A stretch of 32,677 nucleotides of DNA, from positions 1 through 32,677 of the forward strand of contig JAFGPK010000046.1 of the NCBI GenBank assembly GCA_016936235.1. The letters are read 5' to 3'. Made by a program: the position numbers and the translations under genes. This stretch comes from Candidatus Fermentibacteraceae bacterium (GTDB taxonomy: Bacteria; Fermentibacterota; Fermentibacteria; Fermentibacterales; JCC-6). This document shows, piece after piece, positions 17,188 to 25,430 of the stretch. How positions within the stretch are numbered: the stretch's first letter is position 1; every line of letters starts with the position of its first letter. Below the pieces are notes generated by a model that worked only from the letters and a program-made list of their open reading frames with translations, was not told the DNA's origin and made no database searches.

Positions 17188-17535
17188 GTGCACGAGATGT
17201 CACTGGCAATGGACATGACCCGTATAATCGGGGAAGCCCTGGGCAGGAAGGCGCCCCTGGAAAGGGTCAACATCACCATAGGACCCCTTTCAGGGATAAG
17301 TGCCGAATCCCTCAGGTTCTGTTTCACCGAGATAGCAAGGATGGAGGGTTTCGGTGAGCCGGAGCTGGTGATAAACCATACTGAAGCGAGGCTGTTGTGC
17401 CTTGAGTGCCGGACTGAATACGAGGTGGCCGATTTCTACCAGGGCTGTCCGGAATGCGGTTCCATCAGCCGCAGGATACTCTCGGGAAGGGAGTTCACGG
17501 TGGACAGCGTCGAGATCGACGAAGACTCGGAATAG
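17188..17535 (+). CDS. hypA: Hydrogenase nickel incorporation protein HypA
   Basis: HypA (115 residues) is the nickel metallochaperone that works with HypB. His2 of the N-terminal (M)HEMSLAM binds nickel, and the zinc site is two CxxC pairs, Cys71/Cys74 and Cys87/Cys90. The GTG at 17188 is the correct start because it puts the His at position 2. The longer frame from TTG at 17158 would bury this residue. A GGAAGG lies ten bases upstream. hypB follows 17 bases later on the same strand. Confidence 0.95.
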   Translation: MHEMSLAMDMTRIIGEALGRKAPLERVNITIGPLSGISAESLRFCFTEIARMEGFGEPELVINHTEARLLCLECRTEYEVADFYQGCPECGSISRRILSGREFTVDSVEIDEDSE

Positions 17536-17552
17536 AGGAGGAAGAGACTGAC

Positions 17553-18233
17553 ATGTGCGAAGAAACATCTGCGAAGCAGAAGGTGGAGATATCCGAATCC
17601 GTCATGAGCAAGAACGACCGCTTCGCGGCCGAGAACAGGAAGATACTCAGGGGCAGAGGGCTCTACACCCTTAACCTCATAAGCTCTCCGGGCGCTGGAA
17701 AGACCACGGTCCTGGAATCCATGGCCAGGTACTTCGGAGGAAGGATGGCCGTCATCGAGGGTGACATCCAGACAAGGCGCGACGCTGAACGGATAGAGAG
17801 GGCAGGATGCCAGGCATGGCAGATAGAGACAGGTGGTGCCTGCCATCTTGACGCCCATGCCGTGAACCATGCCCTGGGTCACATGGACCTGGACTCCGAC
17901 GAGCTCAGCCTTCTTGCCATAGAGAACGTGGGCAACCTCATCTGCCCCTCCGGATACGATCTCGGCGAAGACATGCGCATAGGGCTTCTTTCAGTGCCGG
18001 AGGGCGACGACAAGGTGCTGAAGTACCCCAGCCTCTTCAGCACCGTGGATGTGCTGATCATAAACAAGATGGACCTCATACCTCACCTGGATTTCGACGT
18101 TGACAGGGCCATAGAGGAGTGCAGGAGCCTGAACCCCGATGTGAATGTGTTCACCGTCTCGGCAAGGACCGGCGAGGGCATGGAGGAGTTCTGCGGCTTC
18201 GTGGAGTCCGGATTCCTCAGAAACACCGGATAA
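17553..18233 (+). CDS. hypB: Hydrogenase nickel incorporation GTPase HypB
   Basis: HypB (226 residues) is a SIMIBI-class GTPase that drives nickel delivery from HypA to the large subunit. The P-loop is SSPGAGKTT (44-52). EGDIQT (69-74) and ETGGACHLDA (with Cys97-His98, the G-domain metal site) follow, then ENVGNLICPS and NKMDL. The N-terminus is short, without a His-rich nickel-storage stretch and without the CxxCGC high-affinity site of E. coli HypB, so it is the simple form. The ATG at 17553 was chosen by alignment to the family start. The longer frame from 17454 overlaps hypA and is unlikely. The gene ends 12 bases from the convergent glycyl radical enzyme gene. Confidence 0.96.
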   Translation: MCEETSAKQKVEISESVMSKNDRFAAENRKILRGRGLYTLNLISSPGAGKTTVLESMARYFGGRMAVIEGDIQTRRDAERIERAGCQAWQIETGGACHLDAHAVNHALGHMDLDSDELSLLAIENVGNLICPSGYDLGEDMRIGLLSVPEGDDKVLKYPSLFSTVDVLIINKMDLIPHLDFDVDRAIEECRSLNPDVNVFTVSARTGEGMEEFCGFVESGFLRNTG

Positions 18234-18245
18234 GGGGAGTTTCCC

Positions 18246-20600
18246 TCAGGAGCCCTGGGCCGTCCTCCTGATTATCTCGTCCTGAAGATCTTCGGAGAGA
18301 TCGCAGAAGTAGTCGCTGTACCCGGCTACCCTGACTATCAGACCGCGGTACGCGTCAGGATCTTCCCTGGCCGACATAAGTGTTTCCATGTCCACCACGT
18401 TCATCTGGATATGGTGCCCCCCCAGTCTGAAGTACGTCCTGATGAGCGATGCCAGTTTCTTCCTGCTCTTGCCCGTCTTCAGCAGCGCAGGAGTGAACTT
18501 CTGATTGAGGAGCGTCCCCCCGGTCCTGGAATGGTCCAGGCGGGATGCCGACCTGATCACTGCGGTGGGACCCTGCCGGTCCATCCCCTGGACGGGCGAG
18601 ATACCCTCGGAGAGAGGCATGCCGGCCTTCCTGCCGTCCGGCGTCGCGCCGGTCACCGACCCGAAGTAGACATGGACCGTGGTCGGCAGGAAGTTGATGT
18701 GGTACTCCCCTCCCCTTCCATTGGGTCTGCCGTCGATGGCTTCCGTGCAGATATCCTGTACCGCGCAGGCAAAGCGGTCGGCCCTTTCGTCATCGTTGCC
18801 GAACCTGGGAGTATGGTTCTCCAGACGCATCCTGAGTATCTCGTCTTCGTCGAAGTCGCTTGACAGGCAATCGAGCAGAGTACCCATTCCGAGGGTTCCC
18901 TCACGGAAGACATGATGGTCCACCGCCGACAGGCTGTCCACCATTGTTCCCAGCCCGACGCACTGAATATAGGTAGTGTTGTACCGGGCCCCTCCCTGAT
19001 GGTAGTCCAGGCCGGTCCCGATACAGTCGTCGATGAACAGAGAAAGGAACGGAGCAGGCATCCTGTCGGCGTAGAGCTTTTCTATGACTGCGTTCCCCTT
19101 TATCTTGATATCGGCGAAATGACTCACCTGTACACGGAACGCCTTCAGCAGATCCTCAGTGGAGGCGAATCCGGACGGATCCCCTGTGTCCGGTCCCGGT
19201 GTCTTCCCGGTTGAAGGGTCGATACCCGAATTGAGCGTTATCTCAAGTATCTTCGCCAGGTTGAAATACCCGGAGAGATTGTAGTTCTCCTTTCCGAACA
19301 CCCCCACCTCCACGCATCCGCTGGAGCCTCCCAGAAGGGCGTCCTCCACGGATTTGCCCTGGTTAGCAAGTTCTTTCACTATCATGTCGGCGTTGAATAT
19401 GGAAGGCTGGCCGAATCCCTCCCTGACCATCTCCAGAGCCCTCTCAAGGAACTCAGGTTCGGTGACTGCGCCTATCTGGACCGAGAGGCTCGGCTGAAGG
19501 AGCCGCATCTCCTGAGCTACATCGATTATCATGTACGAAAGCTCATTCACGCCGCTGGAACCGTCCGGGGCGAGTCCGCCGGTATTGATCTGGGCGAAAT
19601 CCGTGTAGGTGCTGCTCTCCTTGGCCGTTACGCCGACCTTGGGGGGAGCCGGCTGGTTGTTGAACTTGATCCAGAGGCAACCGAGCAGTTCCCGGGCTTC
19701 TTCCGGAGTCAGCAACCCCTTATCCAGGTCCCTCAGGTAAAAGGGAAGGAGATGACGGTCGAGCTTGCCGGGGCTGAAGGAATCCCAGGGGTTGAGTTCC
19801 GTCGTCACTCCAAGATGTACGAACCAGTAGTACTGGACAGCCTCCCGGAAAGTGGAAGGCGCTTCCCTCGGGACTCTTGAGCACACAGACGCGATCTCCA
19901 GGAGTTCCCGTTTCCTCGCGGGCGATCTCTCTGTACGGGCCAGCCCAAGCGCCTTGCTCGAGTACCTTTCCGCGAAGAGGACGAGGCTCTGGGCGCAGAT
20001 ATCCATGGCCATCAGCTGGATCCGCTTCCTCATGTCCCCGCCCTGCTTCTTCATCGAAACGGCTATCCGGCGCCGGAAGTCCTCCATTCCCATGGAGTAG
20101 ATGCTGCCTCCCAGGACCGTGTGTCCGGGTGATCTCTGCTCCATGAATTCGGTGAAGACTCCGGCCTCGAAGCAGTCAAGCCACCGGTCTTCCATGCTGT
20201 GGAATATCATGTCCCGCATGGACCTGCCTTCCCAGAAGGGGATTATCCTCTCCCTGAAGACCTCTTCGGTCTCCCTGCTCACGGAGTAGGGTATCTTCTT
20301 CCTGGAATCGAGTATCTCAAGGTCCGAAAGCGAGTGGCAGCAGAGTTCGGGATATGTGGGTACGGTCTTCGGGCAGTTCCCCTTCTCCCCGACTATGAGT
20401 TCGTCCTCCCCTATATACAGGGCCCTGTTCTTCAGAAGGTGACGGAAGACCTTCGCCCTCAGAAGCGGCGCGGGAAGCTCCCGTGCGCACGGGTTCCTGT
20501 AGAAATCGGTCACGAGCAGCGCCCTTTCCGCCGAGATGGACGGAGCCGCCTCCAGGCTCTCCTCCCTCAGGCGCGCGACCCTGTCAGTCATGTGGTTCAT
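18246..20600 (-). CDS. Glycyl radical enzyme, probable trans-4-hydroxy-L-proline dehydratase
   Basis: This 784-residue enzyme is of the pyruvate formate-lyase/diol dehydratase superfamily. The glycyl radical loop is VRVAGYSDYF with Gly760. The thiyl Cys is in SSGCVEVG (Cys429), with the acid/base Glu431 two residues on, the CxE pattern of dehydratases. From memory, the match to Clostridioides difficile hydroxyproline dehydratase is strong over the whole length: FMEQRSPGHTV with His160, YWFVHLGVTTELN, KFNNQPAPPKVGVT, KESSTYTDFAQINTGG and FGKENYNLSGY. That enzyme is about 789 residues with Cys434, Glu436 and Gly765, a constant shift of five. The reaction removes water from trans-4-hydroxy-L-proline to give pyrroline-5-carboxylate. 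No P5C reductase gene is in the window. Its start overlaps the activase stop by four bases (ATGA). In literature this enzyme is also called HypD, which is not the hydrogenase protein. Confidence 0.85.
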   Translation of the reverse strand: MNHMTDRVARLREESLEAAPSISAERALLVTDFYRNPCARELPAPLLRAKVFRHLLKNRALYIGEDELIVGEKGNCPKTVPTYPELCCHSLSDLEILDSRKKIPYSVSRETEEVFRERIIPFWEGRSMRDMIFHSMEDRWLDCFEAGVFTEFMEQRSPGHTVLGGSIYSMGMEDFRRRIAVSMKKQGGDMRKRIQLMAMDICAQSLVLFAERYSSKALGLARTERSPARKRELLEIASVCSRVPREAPSTFREAVQYYWFVHLGVTTELNPWDSFSPGKLDRHLLPFYLRDLDKGLLTPEEARELLGCLWIKFNNQPAPPKVGVTAKESSTYTDFAQINTGGLAPDGSSGVNELSYMIIDVAQEMRLLQPSLSVQIGAVTEPEFLERALEMVREGFGQPSIFNADMIVKELANQGKSVEDALLGGSSGCVEVGVFGKENYNLSGYFNLAKILEITLNSGIDPSTGKTPGPDTGDPSGFASTEDLLKAFRVQVSHFADIKIKGNAVIEKLYADRMPAPFLSLFIDDCIGTGLDYHQGGARYNTTYIQCVGLGTMVDSLSAVDHHVFREGTLGMGTLLDCLSSDFDEDEILRMRLENHTPRFGNDDERADRFACAVQDICTEAIDGRPNGRGGEYHINFLPTTVHVYFGSVTGATPDGRKAGMPLSEGISPVQGMDRQGPTAVIRSASRLDHSRTGGTLLNQKFTPALLKTGKSRKKLASLIRTYFRLGGHHIQMNVVDMETLMSAREDPDAYRGLIVRVAGYSDYFCDLSEDLQDEIIRRTAQGS

Positions 20601-21496
20601 TCTTCGATCCCGATGACTATGCCGGCACCGGTAAGGGATTCCCTGACGTACGTCAGCCGCCTGCCGGTATCCTCCGTGAAGCTGTCCTTCACCGTGATAC
20701 CCAGCCGCCTGTACTTCTCCCTGTATGCCGAATGGTAGGGAAGCAGTTCGAGCACCGGTCGACGGGAGAGTGATTTGATGAAATCAGCCACTCCCCGTAG
20801 GTTGTCAGGTGCGTCGGTGACTCCGGGGATCACGGGCATCCTGAGAACGAAATCACCACCGTCTTCGGCCAGCGCTCTTATGTTGTCCAGAATCCCGCCT
20901 GCCTTCACACCCGTGTATTCCAGCATCTGAGGATCGCCCGCCAGCTTCAGGTCACAGAGCATCAGGTCGGCCAGCCCAGCGACCATCATGAAAACGGGCG
21001 CCGGTGCGTGGCATGAGGTATCCACGGCGGTATGTATGCCCCTCTCCCTGCATCGGGACAGGAGCTCGGCAAGGAAGTCCGGCTGCATCAGGGGCTCGCC
21101 TCCCGAAAAGGTGACCCCTCCCCCGGACTCCTCATAGAAGGGCAGATCGCGCTCCACCATCGTCATCACTTCCTCGACGTCAGTCCTCTGACCCGCGATG
21201 GCCCTGGCGCCGGCGGGGCACGCCCGGACGCATTCCCCGCAGAGGGTGCAGATTGTCCTGTCGGTCTTCCCGGGTCTCTTCGCATCCACGGCGCCGGACG
21301 GGCACGCCGATGCGCATTCTCCGCAGCCGAAGCACCTTGTCGAAAGAAGGACAAGCTGGGGAAGCGGCGAGATGCTCTCCGGATTATGGCACCAGGAGCA
21401 GGAAAGCGGGCATCCCTTGAGGAAGACCGTGGTCCTTATGCCCGGTCCGTCGTGCAGAGAGTACCTCTTGTACTGGAAGACCACCCCGCTGTTCAC
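20597..21496 (-). CDS. Glycyl radical enzyme activase (radical SAM)
   Basis: This 299-residue radical SAM enzyme puts the radical on Gly760 of the adjacent dehydratase. The SAM cluster motif is CPLSCSWC (Cys29, 33, 36), after the family sequence SLHDGPGIRTTVFLKG. Two further [4Fe-4S] ferredoxin motifs follow, CFGCGECASACP and CTLCGECVRACP, as in the non-PFL class of activases. SGGGVTFSGGEPLMQ is the SAM-binding GGE region. GTG at 21496 is preferred because AGGGGGA lies about eight bases upstream. TTG at 21523 has no ribosome binding site. It comes before the dehydratase gene and is coupled to it by a four-base overlap. The order activase-then-enzyme is less usual than the reverse. Confidence 0.93.
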   Translation of the reverse strand: MNSGVVFQYKRYSLHDGPGIRTTVFLKGCPLSCSWCHNPESISPLPQLVLLSTRCFGCGECASACPSGAVDAKRPGKTDRTICTLCGECVRACPAGARAIAGQRTDVEEVMTMVERDLPFYEESGGGVTFSGGEPLMQPDFLAELLSRCRERGIHTAVDTSCHAPAPVFMMVAGLADLMLCDLKLAGDPQMLEYTGVKAGGILDNIRALAEDGGDFVLRMPVIPGVTDAPDNLRGVADFIKSLSRRPVLELLPYHSAYREKYRRLGITVKDSFTEDTGRRLTYVRESLTGAGIVIGIEE

Positions 21497-21586
21497 CAGA
21501 CCGTCCCCCTGTTCATGGAACAATGTAATATCGCCGGATCATGTTCTCCCGCCAGGCTGCGCCCTGTCCCGGGACCATGGCTGCTG

Positions 21587-22906
21587 CTAGAAGTAGCCAA
21601 GGTTTCTCAGCGCCTTCAGCTCCACCTCCTCGAGGGATACCGGATTCGGCTCGCCTTCGGGAGGAACGGCCCAGTAATCCTGTGCCTCCCTCACGAGAGC
21701 GCTGTCGAGGGAAAGGGATGGCAGCCTTTCTCCGGGATCGACGGCCAGATCGTACTGGAAGGCCGCATCGGTATACGACACCCAGTGGAGCTTCGTATCA
21801 TCCCTTCTGACAGCCACTCTGCCACCGCTGCTGAGAATGAGGCTCGATGGATATACCCGATCCGAAATGGCCGTTGAAATAATGTTCCGGCCTTCCAGTA
21901 CCGGAGGCAGCTCCACGCCGCAGTACACGAGGACGGAGGGCAGTATGTCTATCTGACCAACCAGTGCATCTTCCTCGTATCCCACGGGGATTCCGGGTCC
22001 GGAGACGACAAGCGGTACGTTAAGCAGTTCCTGGTAAAGCGTGTGTCCGTGCCCCACACCGTCATGATCAAGGAATTCCTCACCATGATCGGCTGTTATT
22101 ATCACCAGTGTGTTCCCGGCAAGACCTACCCTTCTCAGGCACCTGAGCAGCCTGCCGATCTGATGGTCAGTGTAGGCGATTTCTCCATCGTAAAGGTCGA
22201 TCAGGTTGCAGCGGTCGCTTGAATCCAGCATCATATCACCCGAATTAACGAGTAACATGTCATCCTTGCTTCCCCACGCGCTGCCGAAGGATCCGCCGTA
22301 GGAGCGGTTCGTGAAGAGTGTATCGAAGGGCGGCTCCGGATCGTAGGTCAGATGAGGGTCGTAGAAATGAACTGCGAGGAACAGAGGAGCCTTGTCCTCC
22401 CTGGTTTCCAGCCAGCTCACGACGGAATCAACCGTTTCCCTTGCGTTCCGCGCCGTTATCTCCTCGATCGAGCTCTCGCAATCGAAGAGGTCGAAACCCC
22501 TGTGAAACCCGAAATCAGAACTCATGAAGAGGACATTGAAGAACGCAGCGGTCTCGTAGCCATCCTCGCCCAGTAACCCCGGCAGGTAAGGAAGTGAGGG
22601 ATCAATGCCGTAATAGACACCGTCCCACATACCCGCCCTGTGTGAACAGTGGGACAGGCCGGTCATGATGGTGGTCATAGCGGGAAGGGTCCAGGGACTC
22701 TGCGACTGCACGCGCCGGAACCTTGATCCGACGGCGGCGAGGCTGTCGATCACGGGGGACGTATCCCTGCCGTATCCGTAGCATCCGAGATGGTCGGCCC
22801 TCAAGGTATCGATGAGTATCAGGACCACATTCGGTTTTTCGTGACCGGAGCCGCACGCAAGCGCCAGGATTGCCGGCAGCGCCATGGAAAACAGGGCTTT
22901 CTTCAA
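21587..22906 (-). CDS. Sulfatase-family (alkaline phosphatase superfamily) lipoprotein
   Basis: The product has 439 residues. The N-terminus MKKALFSMALPAILALAC is a lipoprotein signal with Cys18 as the likely lipidated residue. The alkaline phosphatase-superfamily metal sites are visible: VVLILIDTLRADHLGCYGYG (27-46) with the first Asp, and TADHGEEFLDHDGVGHGH further on. In place of the sulfatase C/S-x-P-x-R nucleophile there is SPWTLPAMT (70-78), so no formylglycine is expected, and Thr73 may be the nucleophile. It could be a phosphodiesterase, phosphotransferase or sulfatase on the outer face of the cell. TTG at 22906 is chosen because GAAGG lies seven bases upstream and the signal peptide then begins correctly. 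It is on the same strand as the hydrogenase operon and 70 bases after the protease gene. Confidence 0.82.
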   Translation of the reverse strand: MKKALFSMALPAILALACGSGHEKPNVVLILIDTLRADHLGCYGYGRDTSPVIDSLAAVGSRFRRVQSQSPWTLPAMTTIMTGLSHCSHRAGMWDGVYYGIDPSLPYLPGLLGEDGYETAAFFNVLFMSSDFGFHRGFDLFDCESSIEEITARNARETVDSVVSWLETREDKAPLFLAVHFYDPHLTYDPEPPFDTLFTNRSYGGSFGSAWGSKDDMLLVNSGDMMLDSSDRCNLIDLYDGEIAYTDHQIGRLLRCLRRVGLAGNTLVIITADHGEEFLDHDGVGHGHTLYQELLNVPLVVSGPGIPVGYEEDALVGQIDILPSVLVYCGVELPPVLEGRNIISTAISDRVYPSSLILSSGGRVAVRRDDTKLHWVSYTDAAFQYDLAVDPGERLPSLSLDSALVREAQDYWAVPPEGEPNPVSLEEVELKALRNLGYF

Positions 22907-22976
22907 TGCACGACCTTCTTCCAAAGGACGGAGGTACCCGGAATATCAGCGCCGCGTCATTCAAACGCAAAACCTG

Positions 22977-23486
22977 TTACAATGCGATTCCGAGGAGCGC
23001 TTCCGGCAGCTGGGCAAGTACGGTCTCCATCTCTCCGGACAGCGGAGCCCCGAAGTCCAGGCACTTCGGCTGGATCGCCAGGAGAAACACCGCGGCGCCG
23101 GTCTCCTCCTCCAGCCTCTCCATGACGAGGACCGGGGAAAGAGTATGGGTAGTGAAGCCGATTCCTCCGGCGAGATCGCTCCTATCCAGCAGTTCCACTG
23201 AACCGGGCCGCCTGTCAAGGTGAACCGCGTCGATAAGCACTACCGTATCCGGCTTGAGCCTTGCCACGCTACCTATGTAGTTCTCAGGAACGCTGCCGGC
23301 GTCCACCGTTCTCATACCCATTCGGGAAAGCCTGCACGTCAGTTCGGGACCGATTGCATCGTCGCCCCTGAGGATGTTCCCTATGCCCATGTACACTATC
23401 CTGCCGCGCAGCAGCTTTCTTAGTTCTTCTCTCAGCCGGTCGGGGATCAATGGCTCATTGCCGCTGACCATACCGCGCCCGGTCAT
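22977..23486 (-). CDS. hycI: Hydrogenase maturation protease, HycI type
   Basis: This 169-residue endopeptidase removes the C-terminal tail of the hydrogenase large subunit after nickel insertion. Family signs are YMGIGNILRGDDAIGPEL (32-49), DAGSVPENYIG (62-72), LIDAVHL and FTTHTLSP (111-118). The Asp and His residues expected to sense nickel (about Asp43, Asp62, His114) are there. The AGSVPEN pattern is typical of proteases serving group 4 enzymes such as HycE. The large subunit at 29992-31179 has a 35-residue tail after its last Cys motif, which fits. A 101-base gap separates it from the ferredoxin gene, so it may have its own promoter. Confidence 0.93.
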   Translation of the reverse strand: MTGRGMVSGNEPLIPDRLREELRKLLRGRIVYMGIGNILRGDDAIGPELTCRLSRMGMRTVDAGSVPENYIGSVARLKPDTVVLIDAVHLDRRPGSVELLDRSDLAGGIGFTTHTLSPVLVMERLEEETGAAVFLLAIQPKCLDFGAPLSGEMETVLAQLPEALLGIAL

Positions 23487-23587
23487 GTCATCCCGGGAAT
23501 CAGGCTTTGAGCATCCGCGTTTGGAATGATCGATTTCATAGAATCATCCGAGACGCTGCATCGTCGGAATAACGCAGTCCGACCTGC

Positions 23588-24202
23588 TTATTCGTAGGTG
23601 GCGGTCTTCCGTCGGCACTCGGCGCAGAGGATCTTGACCCTGTCCGAACGGCCGTCGTCGGCAAGCACGGTCTGGATGTTCTCGTCCGCCACGCCCAGCT
23701 CACGCAGCCTGGACATGTAGAGCGTGGGGTTGGAGAAAGAGAGTTCGCCAAGTTTCTCGGCAAGCCATATCAGATGGTCCCTGGTGGCGATGACGTCGCC
23801 GCAGACCTCGCAGAGCTGGAGTTCCTTCTCAATGGTCTCGTAGGCCTGGCTGCGATCGAAATAGGAAAGCTCCCACTTGTTCCCGAGGACTATCGCCTTG
23901 TCCCCCGTCTCCCTGATGCAGGCGTCCTGACATACGCCGCAGAAGATGCAGTCATCGGTGTAATGGATCATCACCCTCCTGGGAGGAGCATCATCATCCA
24001 GAATGTCCTCATGGGCGATCGCGGCAGAAGGGCAGGCCTCCTCGCAGGCGAGACAGCCCAGGCACTTGTCCTGGTCGAACTCCGGCTGGCCCCTGAAGTT
24101 CGGATGGGGCACATGGGGCTGTGCCGGGAACTTTGATGTGTAAGGCCCTTTGATTACGGCTTTTATCGCTTCTGCAAGTTCTCTGAGCTTTGGATACTTC
24201 AT
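23588..24202 (-). CDS. Dicluster ferredoxin-like hydrogenase subunit (NuoI/MbhN type) with extra Cys-pair domain
   Basis: The product has 204 residues. Two [4Fe-4S] sites, Cys47-50-53-57 and Cys85-88-91-95, form a NuoI/EchF/MbhN-type module that passes electrons from soluble ferredoxin to the NuoB-like subunit. The second site ends ACI instead of ACP. The C-terminal about 75 residues hold two more CxxC pairs, LCEVCGD (131-134) and LCAECRR (193-196), which look like a split zinc ribbon or an extra metal site. Between them is a helix-rich segment HLIWLAEKLGELSFSNPTL (by its ends). It lies 12 bases after the MrpG gene and is the last structural gene of the operon. Confidence 0.9.
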   Translation of the reverse strand: MKYPKLRELAEAIKAVIKGPYTSKFPAQPHVPHPNFRGQPEFDQDKCLGCLACEEACPSAAIAHEDILDDDAPPRRVMIHYTDDCIFCGVCQDACIRETGDKAIVLGNKWELSYFDRSQAYETIEKELQLCEVCGDVIATRDHLIWLAEKLGELSFSNPTLYMSRLRELGVADENIQTVLADDGRSDRVKILCAECRRKTATYE

Positions 24203-24214
24203 ATTCCCATCCGC

Positions 24215-24553
24215 CTAGGCTTCTCCCTCTTTGTCTTCGGCGTAACTGTCGACAACGCTCCTGTCCCAGAGCTTGATCCCGGCTCTGTGGGCTCCACGGG
24301 AAACGGCGTGCGCTGCCACCGGCGAAGCCAGTACAAGGAAGACTATCGCGATCAGGGCCTTGAAACCGGTTTCAGTGAACCCCCCCGAAACCAGGAAGGT
24401 TCCGAACAGAATGCTGCATGTGCCCAGGGTAACGCACTTCGTCGCCGCCTGAAGCCTGTTGTAGACGTCAGGCAGCCTGACAAGGCCCAGACATCCGAGA
24501 ACATCGAAACTGAGCCCCACTCCGATGAAAACCATTCCGATTATATCAATCAT
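24215..24553 (-). CDS. mrpG: MrpG-like antiporter subunit of the hydrogenase
   Basis: The product has 112 residues and three membrane helices, of the MnhG/MrpG (PhaG) family. The family motif GCLGLVRLPDVYNRLQAATK is present near residues 20-40, and the third helix ALIAIVFLVLASPVAAHAVS follows the usual pattern. The ATG at 24553 corresponds to the family N-terminus. The longer frame from 24622 reads across mrpF and is rejected. It overlaps mrpF by eight bases. It forms part of the cation-translocating Mrp module of the membrane arm. Confidence 0.92.
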   Translation of the reverse strand: MIDIIGMVFIGVGLSFDVLGCLGLVRLPDVYNRLQAATKCVTLGTCSILFGTFLVSGGFTETGFKALIAIVFLVLASPVAAHAVSRGAHRAGIKLWDRSVVDSYAEDKEGEA

Positions 24554-24920
24554 CAAAGCTTCTTCCTTCCAGGTACTTGGAAAGAGCCAGTGTTCCGATG
24601 AAGCTCTGAAGCCCCCAGGCAATGCCGATGTCTATGTACCAGGAGCGGCCGGATGCAATGCTGAGGACCGCGCACAGGCCCACTATCAGTATGCCGAAAA
24701 TGTCGATCGCCACAATCCTGTCCGCAGCTGTGGGGCCCTTCAGAACTCGGTAAAGCACCATCAGGGATGACAGGATGAGTATGTACACCACCCGTCCCGC
24801 GAAACCTATGTGTTCCTGGTTCTGCTGGAAGAACATACTTCTGAATGGAAGCACGATGATGAGGGCTATGAGCCCCAGGAGTACGACTGTGCCCGCAATC
24901 CATCTGGCTAGTTTCATCAT
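24546..24920 (-). CDS. mrpF: MrpF-like antiporter subunit of the hydrogenase
   Basis: The product has 124 residues and is MnhF/MrpF-like, with motif YRVLKGPTAADRIVAIDIFG (about 57-76) and three core helices. It is about 30 residues longer than the usual 90 or so, because an additional N-terminal helix (about 8-27) precedes the core. It overlaps mrpE by four bases and mrpG by eight. In Pyrococcus Mbh the equivalent is MbhB. Confidence 0.9.
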   Translation of the reverse strand: MMKLARWIAGTVVLLGLIALIIVLPFRSMFFQQNQEHIGFAGRVVYILILSSLMVLYRVLKGPTAADRIVAIDIFGILIVGLCAVLSIASGRSWYIDIGIAWGLQSFIGTLALSKYLEGRSFDD

Positions 24921-25429
24921 TCTACCACATCTTCTTCGAAAATCTTCTTGAGCATCGGTTCGAACCTGCTGCCTATCTCCCGGAAGGTGGTCTCCGGATC
25001 CGTTCCGACCACGTTGATCCAGTGGATGTAGAGAACCCCGTCATCCCTGTTGATGTCAACCGTCAGGGTTCCCGGTGTGAGGGTGATCGAGTTTGCCAGG
25101 AAGGTGAGGCCGGTATCGGATTTCAGTTCAGTCCTCAGCCTTACTATTCCCGGCTTGATAGGCATTCCAGGGTGTATGACGCGATAGGCCACGTCGAAGT
25201 TGGCCCTGATAAGCTCCCATATGAACACCGGAACGTACCAGAACAGGAAGTAGAACACACGAATGGGGTTGAAGAGCATATGGGGCCTGTTCACGAACAT
25301 CGAACCCATGACCACGGACACGATCAGTGCAACCGCGCCTCCGGCGATGAGCTGCTGTACATCAGGGACCCAGGTGAGTATGCACCAGACCGCGAATGCG
25401 AAAACGAACATAAGTATCCTGCTCTTCAT
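24917..25429 (-). CDS. mrpE: MrpE-like antiporter subunit of the hydrogenase
   Basis: The product has 170 residues and is MnhE/MrpE-like. Two N-terminal hydrophobic segments (about 5-22 and 28-45) and a third around 57-73 are followed by a cytoplasmic domain. Family signs are FYFLFWYVPVFIWELIRANF, then the conserved LTFLANSITLTPGTLTVDI. The start lies one base after the MrpD stop, and the end overlaps mrpF by four bases. In the Mbh complex the equivalent is MbhA. Confidence 0.92.
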   Translation of the reverse strand: MKSRILMFVFAFAVWCILTWVPDVQQLIAGGAVALIVSVVMGSMFVNRPHMLFNPIRVFYFLFWYVPVFIWELIRANFDVAYRVIHPGMPIKPGIVRLRTELKSDTGLTFLANSITLTPGTLTVDINRDDGVLYIHWINVVGTDPETTFREIGSRFEPMLKKIFEEDVVE

Positions 25430-25430
25430 G

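Noticed and set aside
18228..18256. Small hairpin in the hypB / glycyl radical enzyme convergent gap as bidirectional terminator
   Set aside because: The stem is only four bases and there is no T-tract, so it is not supportable.
21566..21575. Perfect 10-base palindrome GTCCCGGGAC between the lipoprotein and activase genes
   Set aside because: It is short, has no loop and is single copy as far as seen, so there is no basis to call it an operator or terminator.
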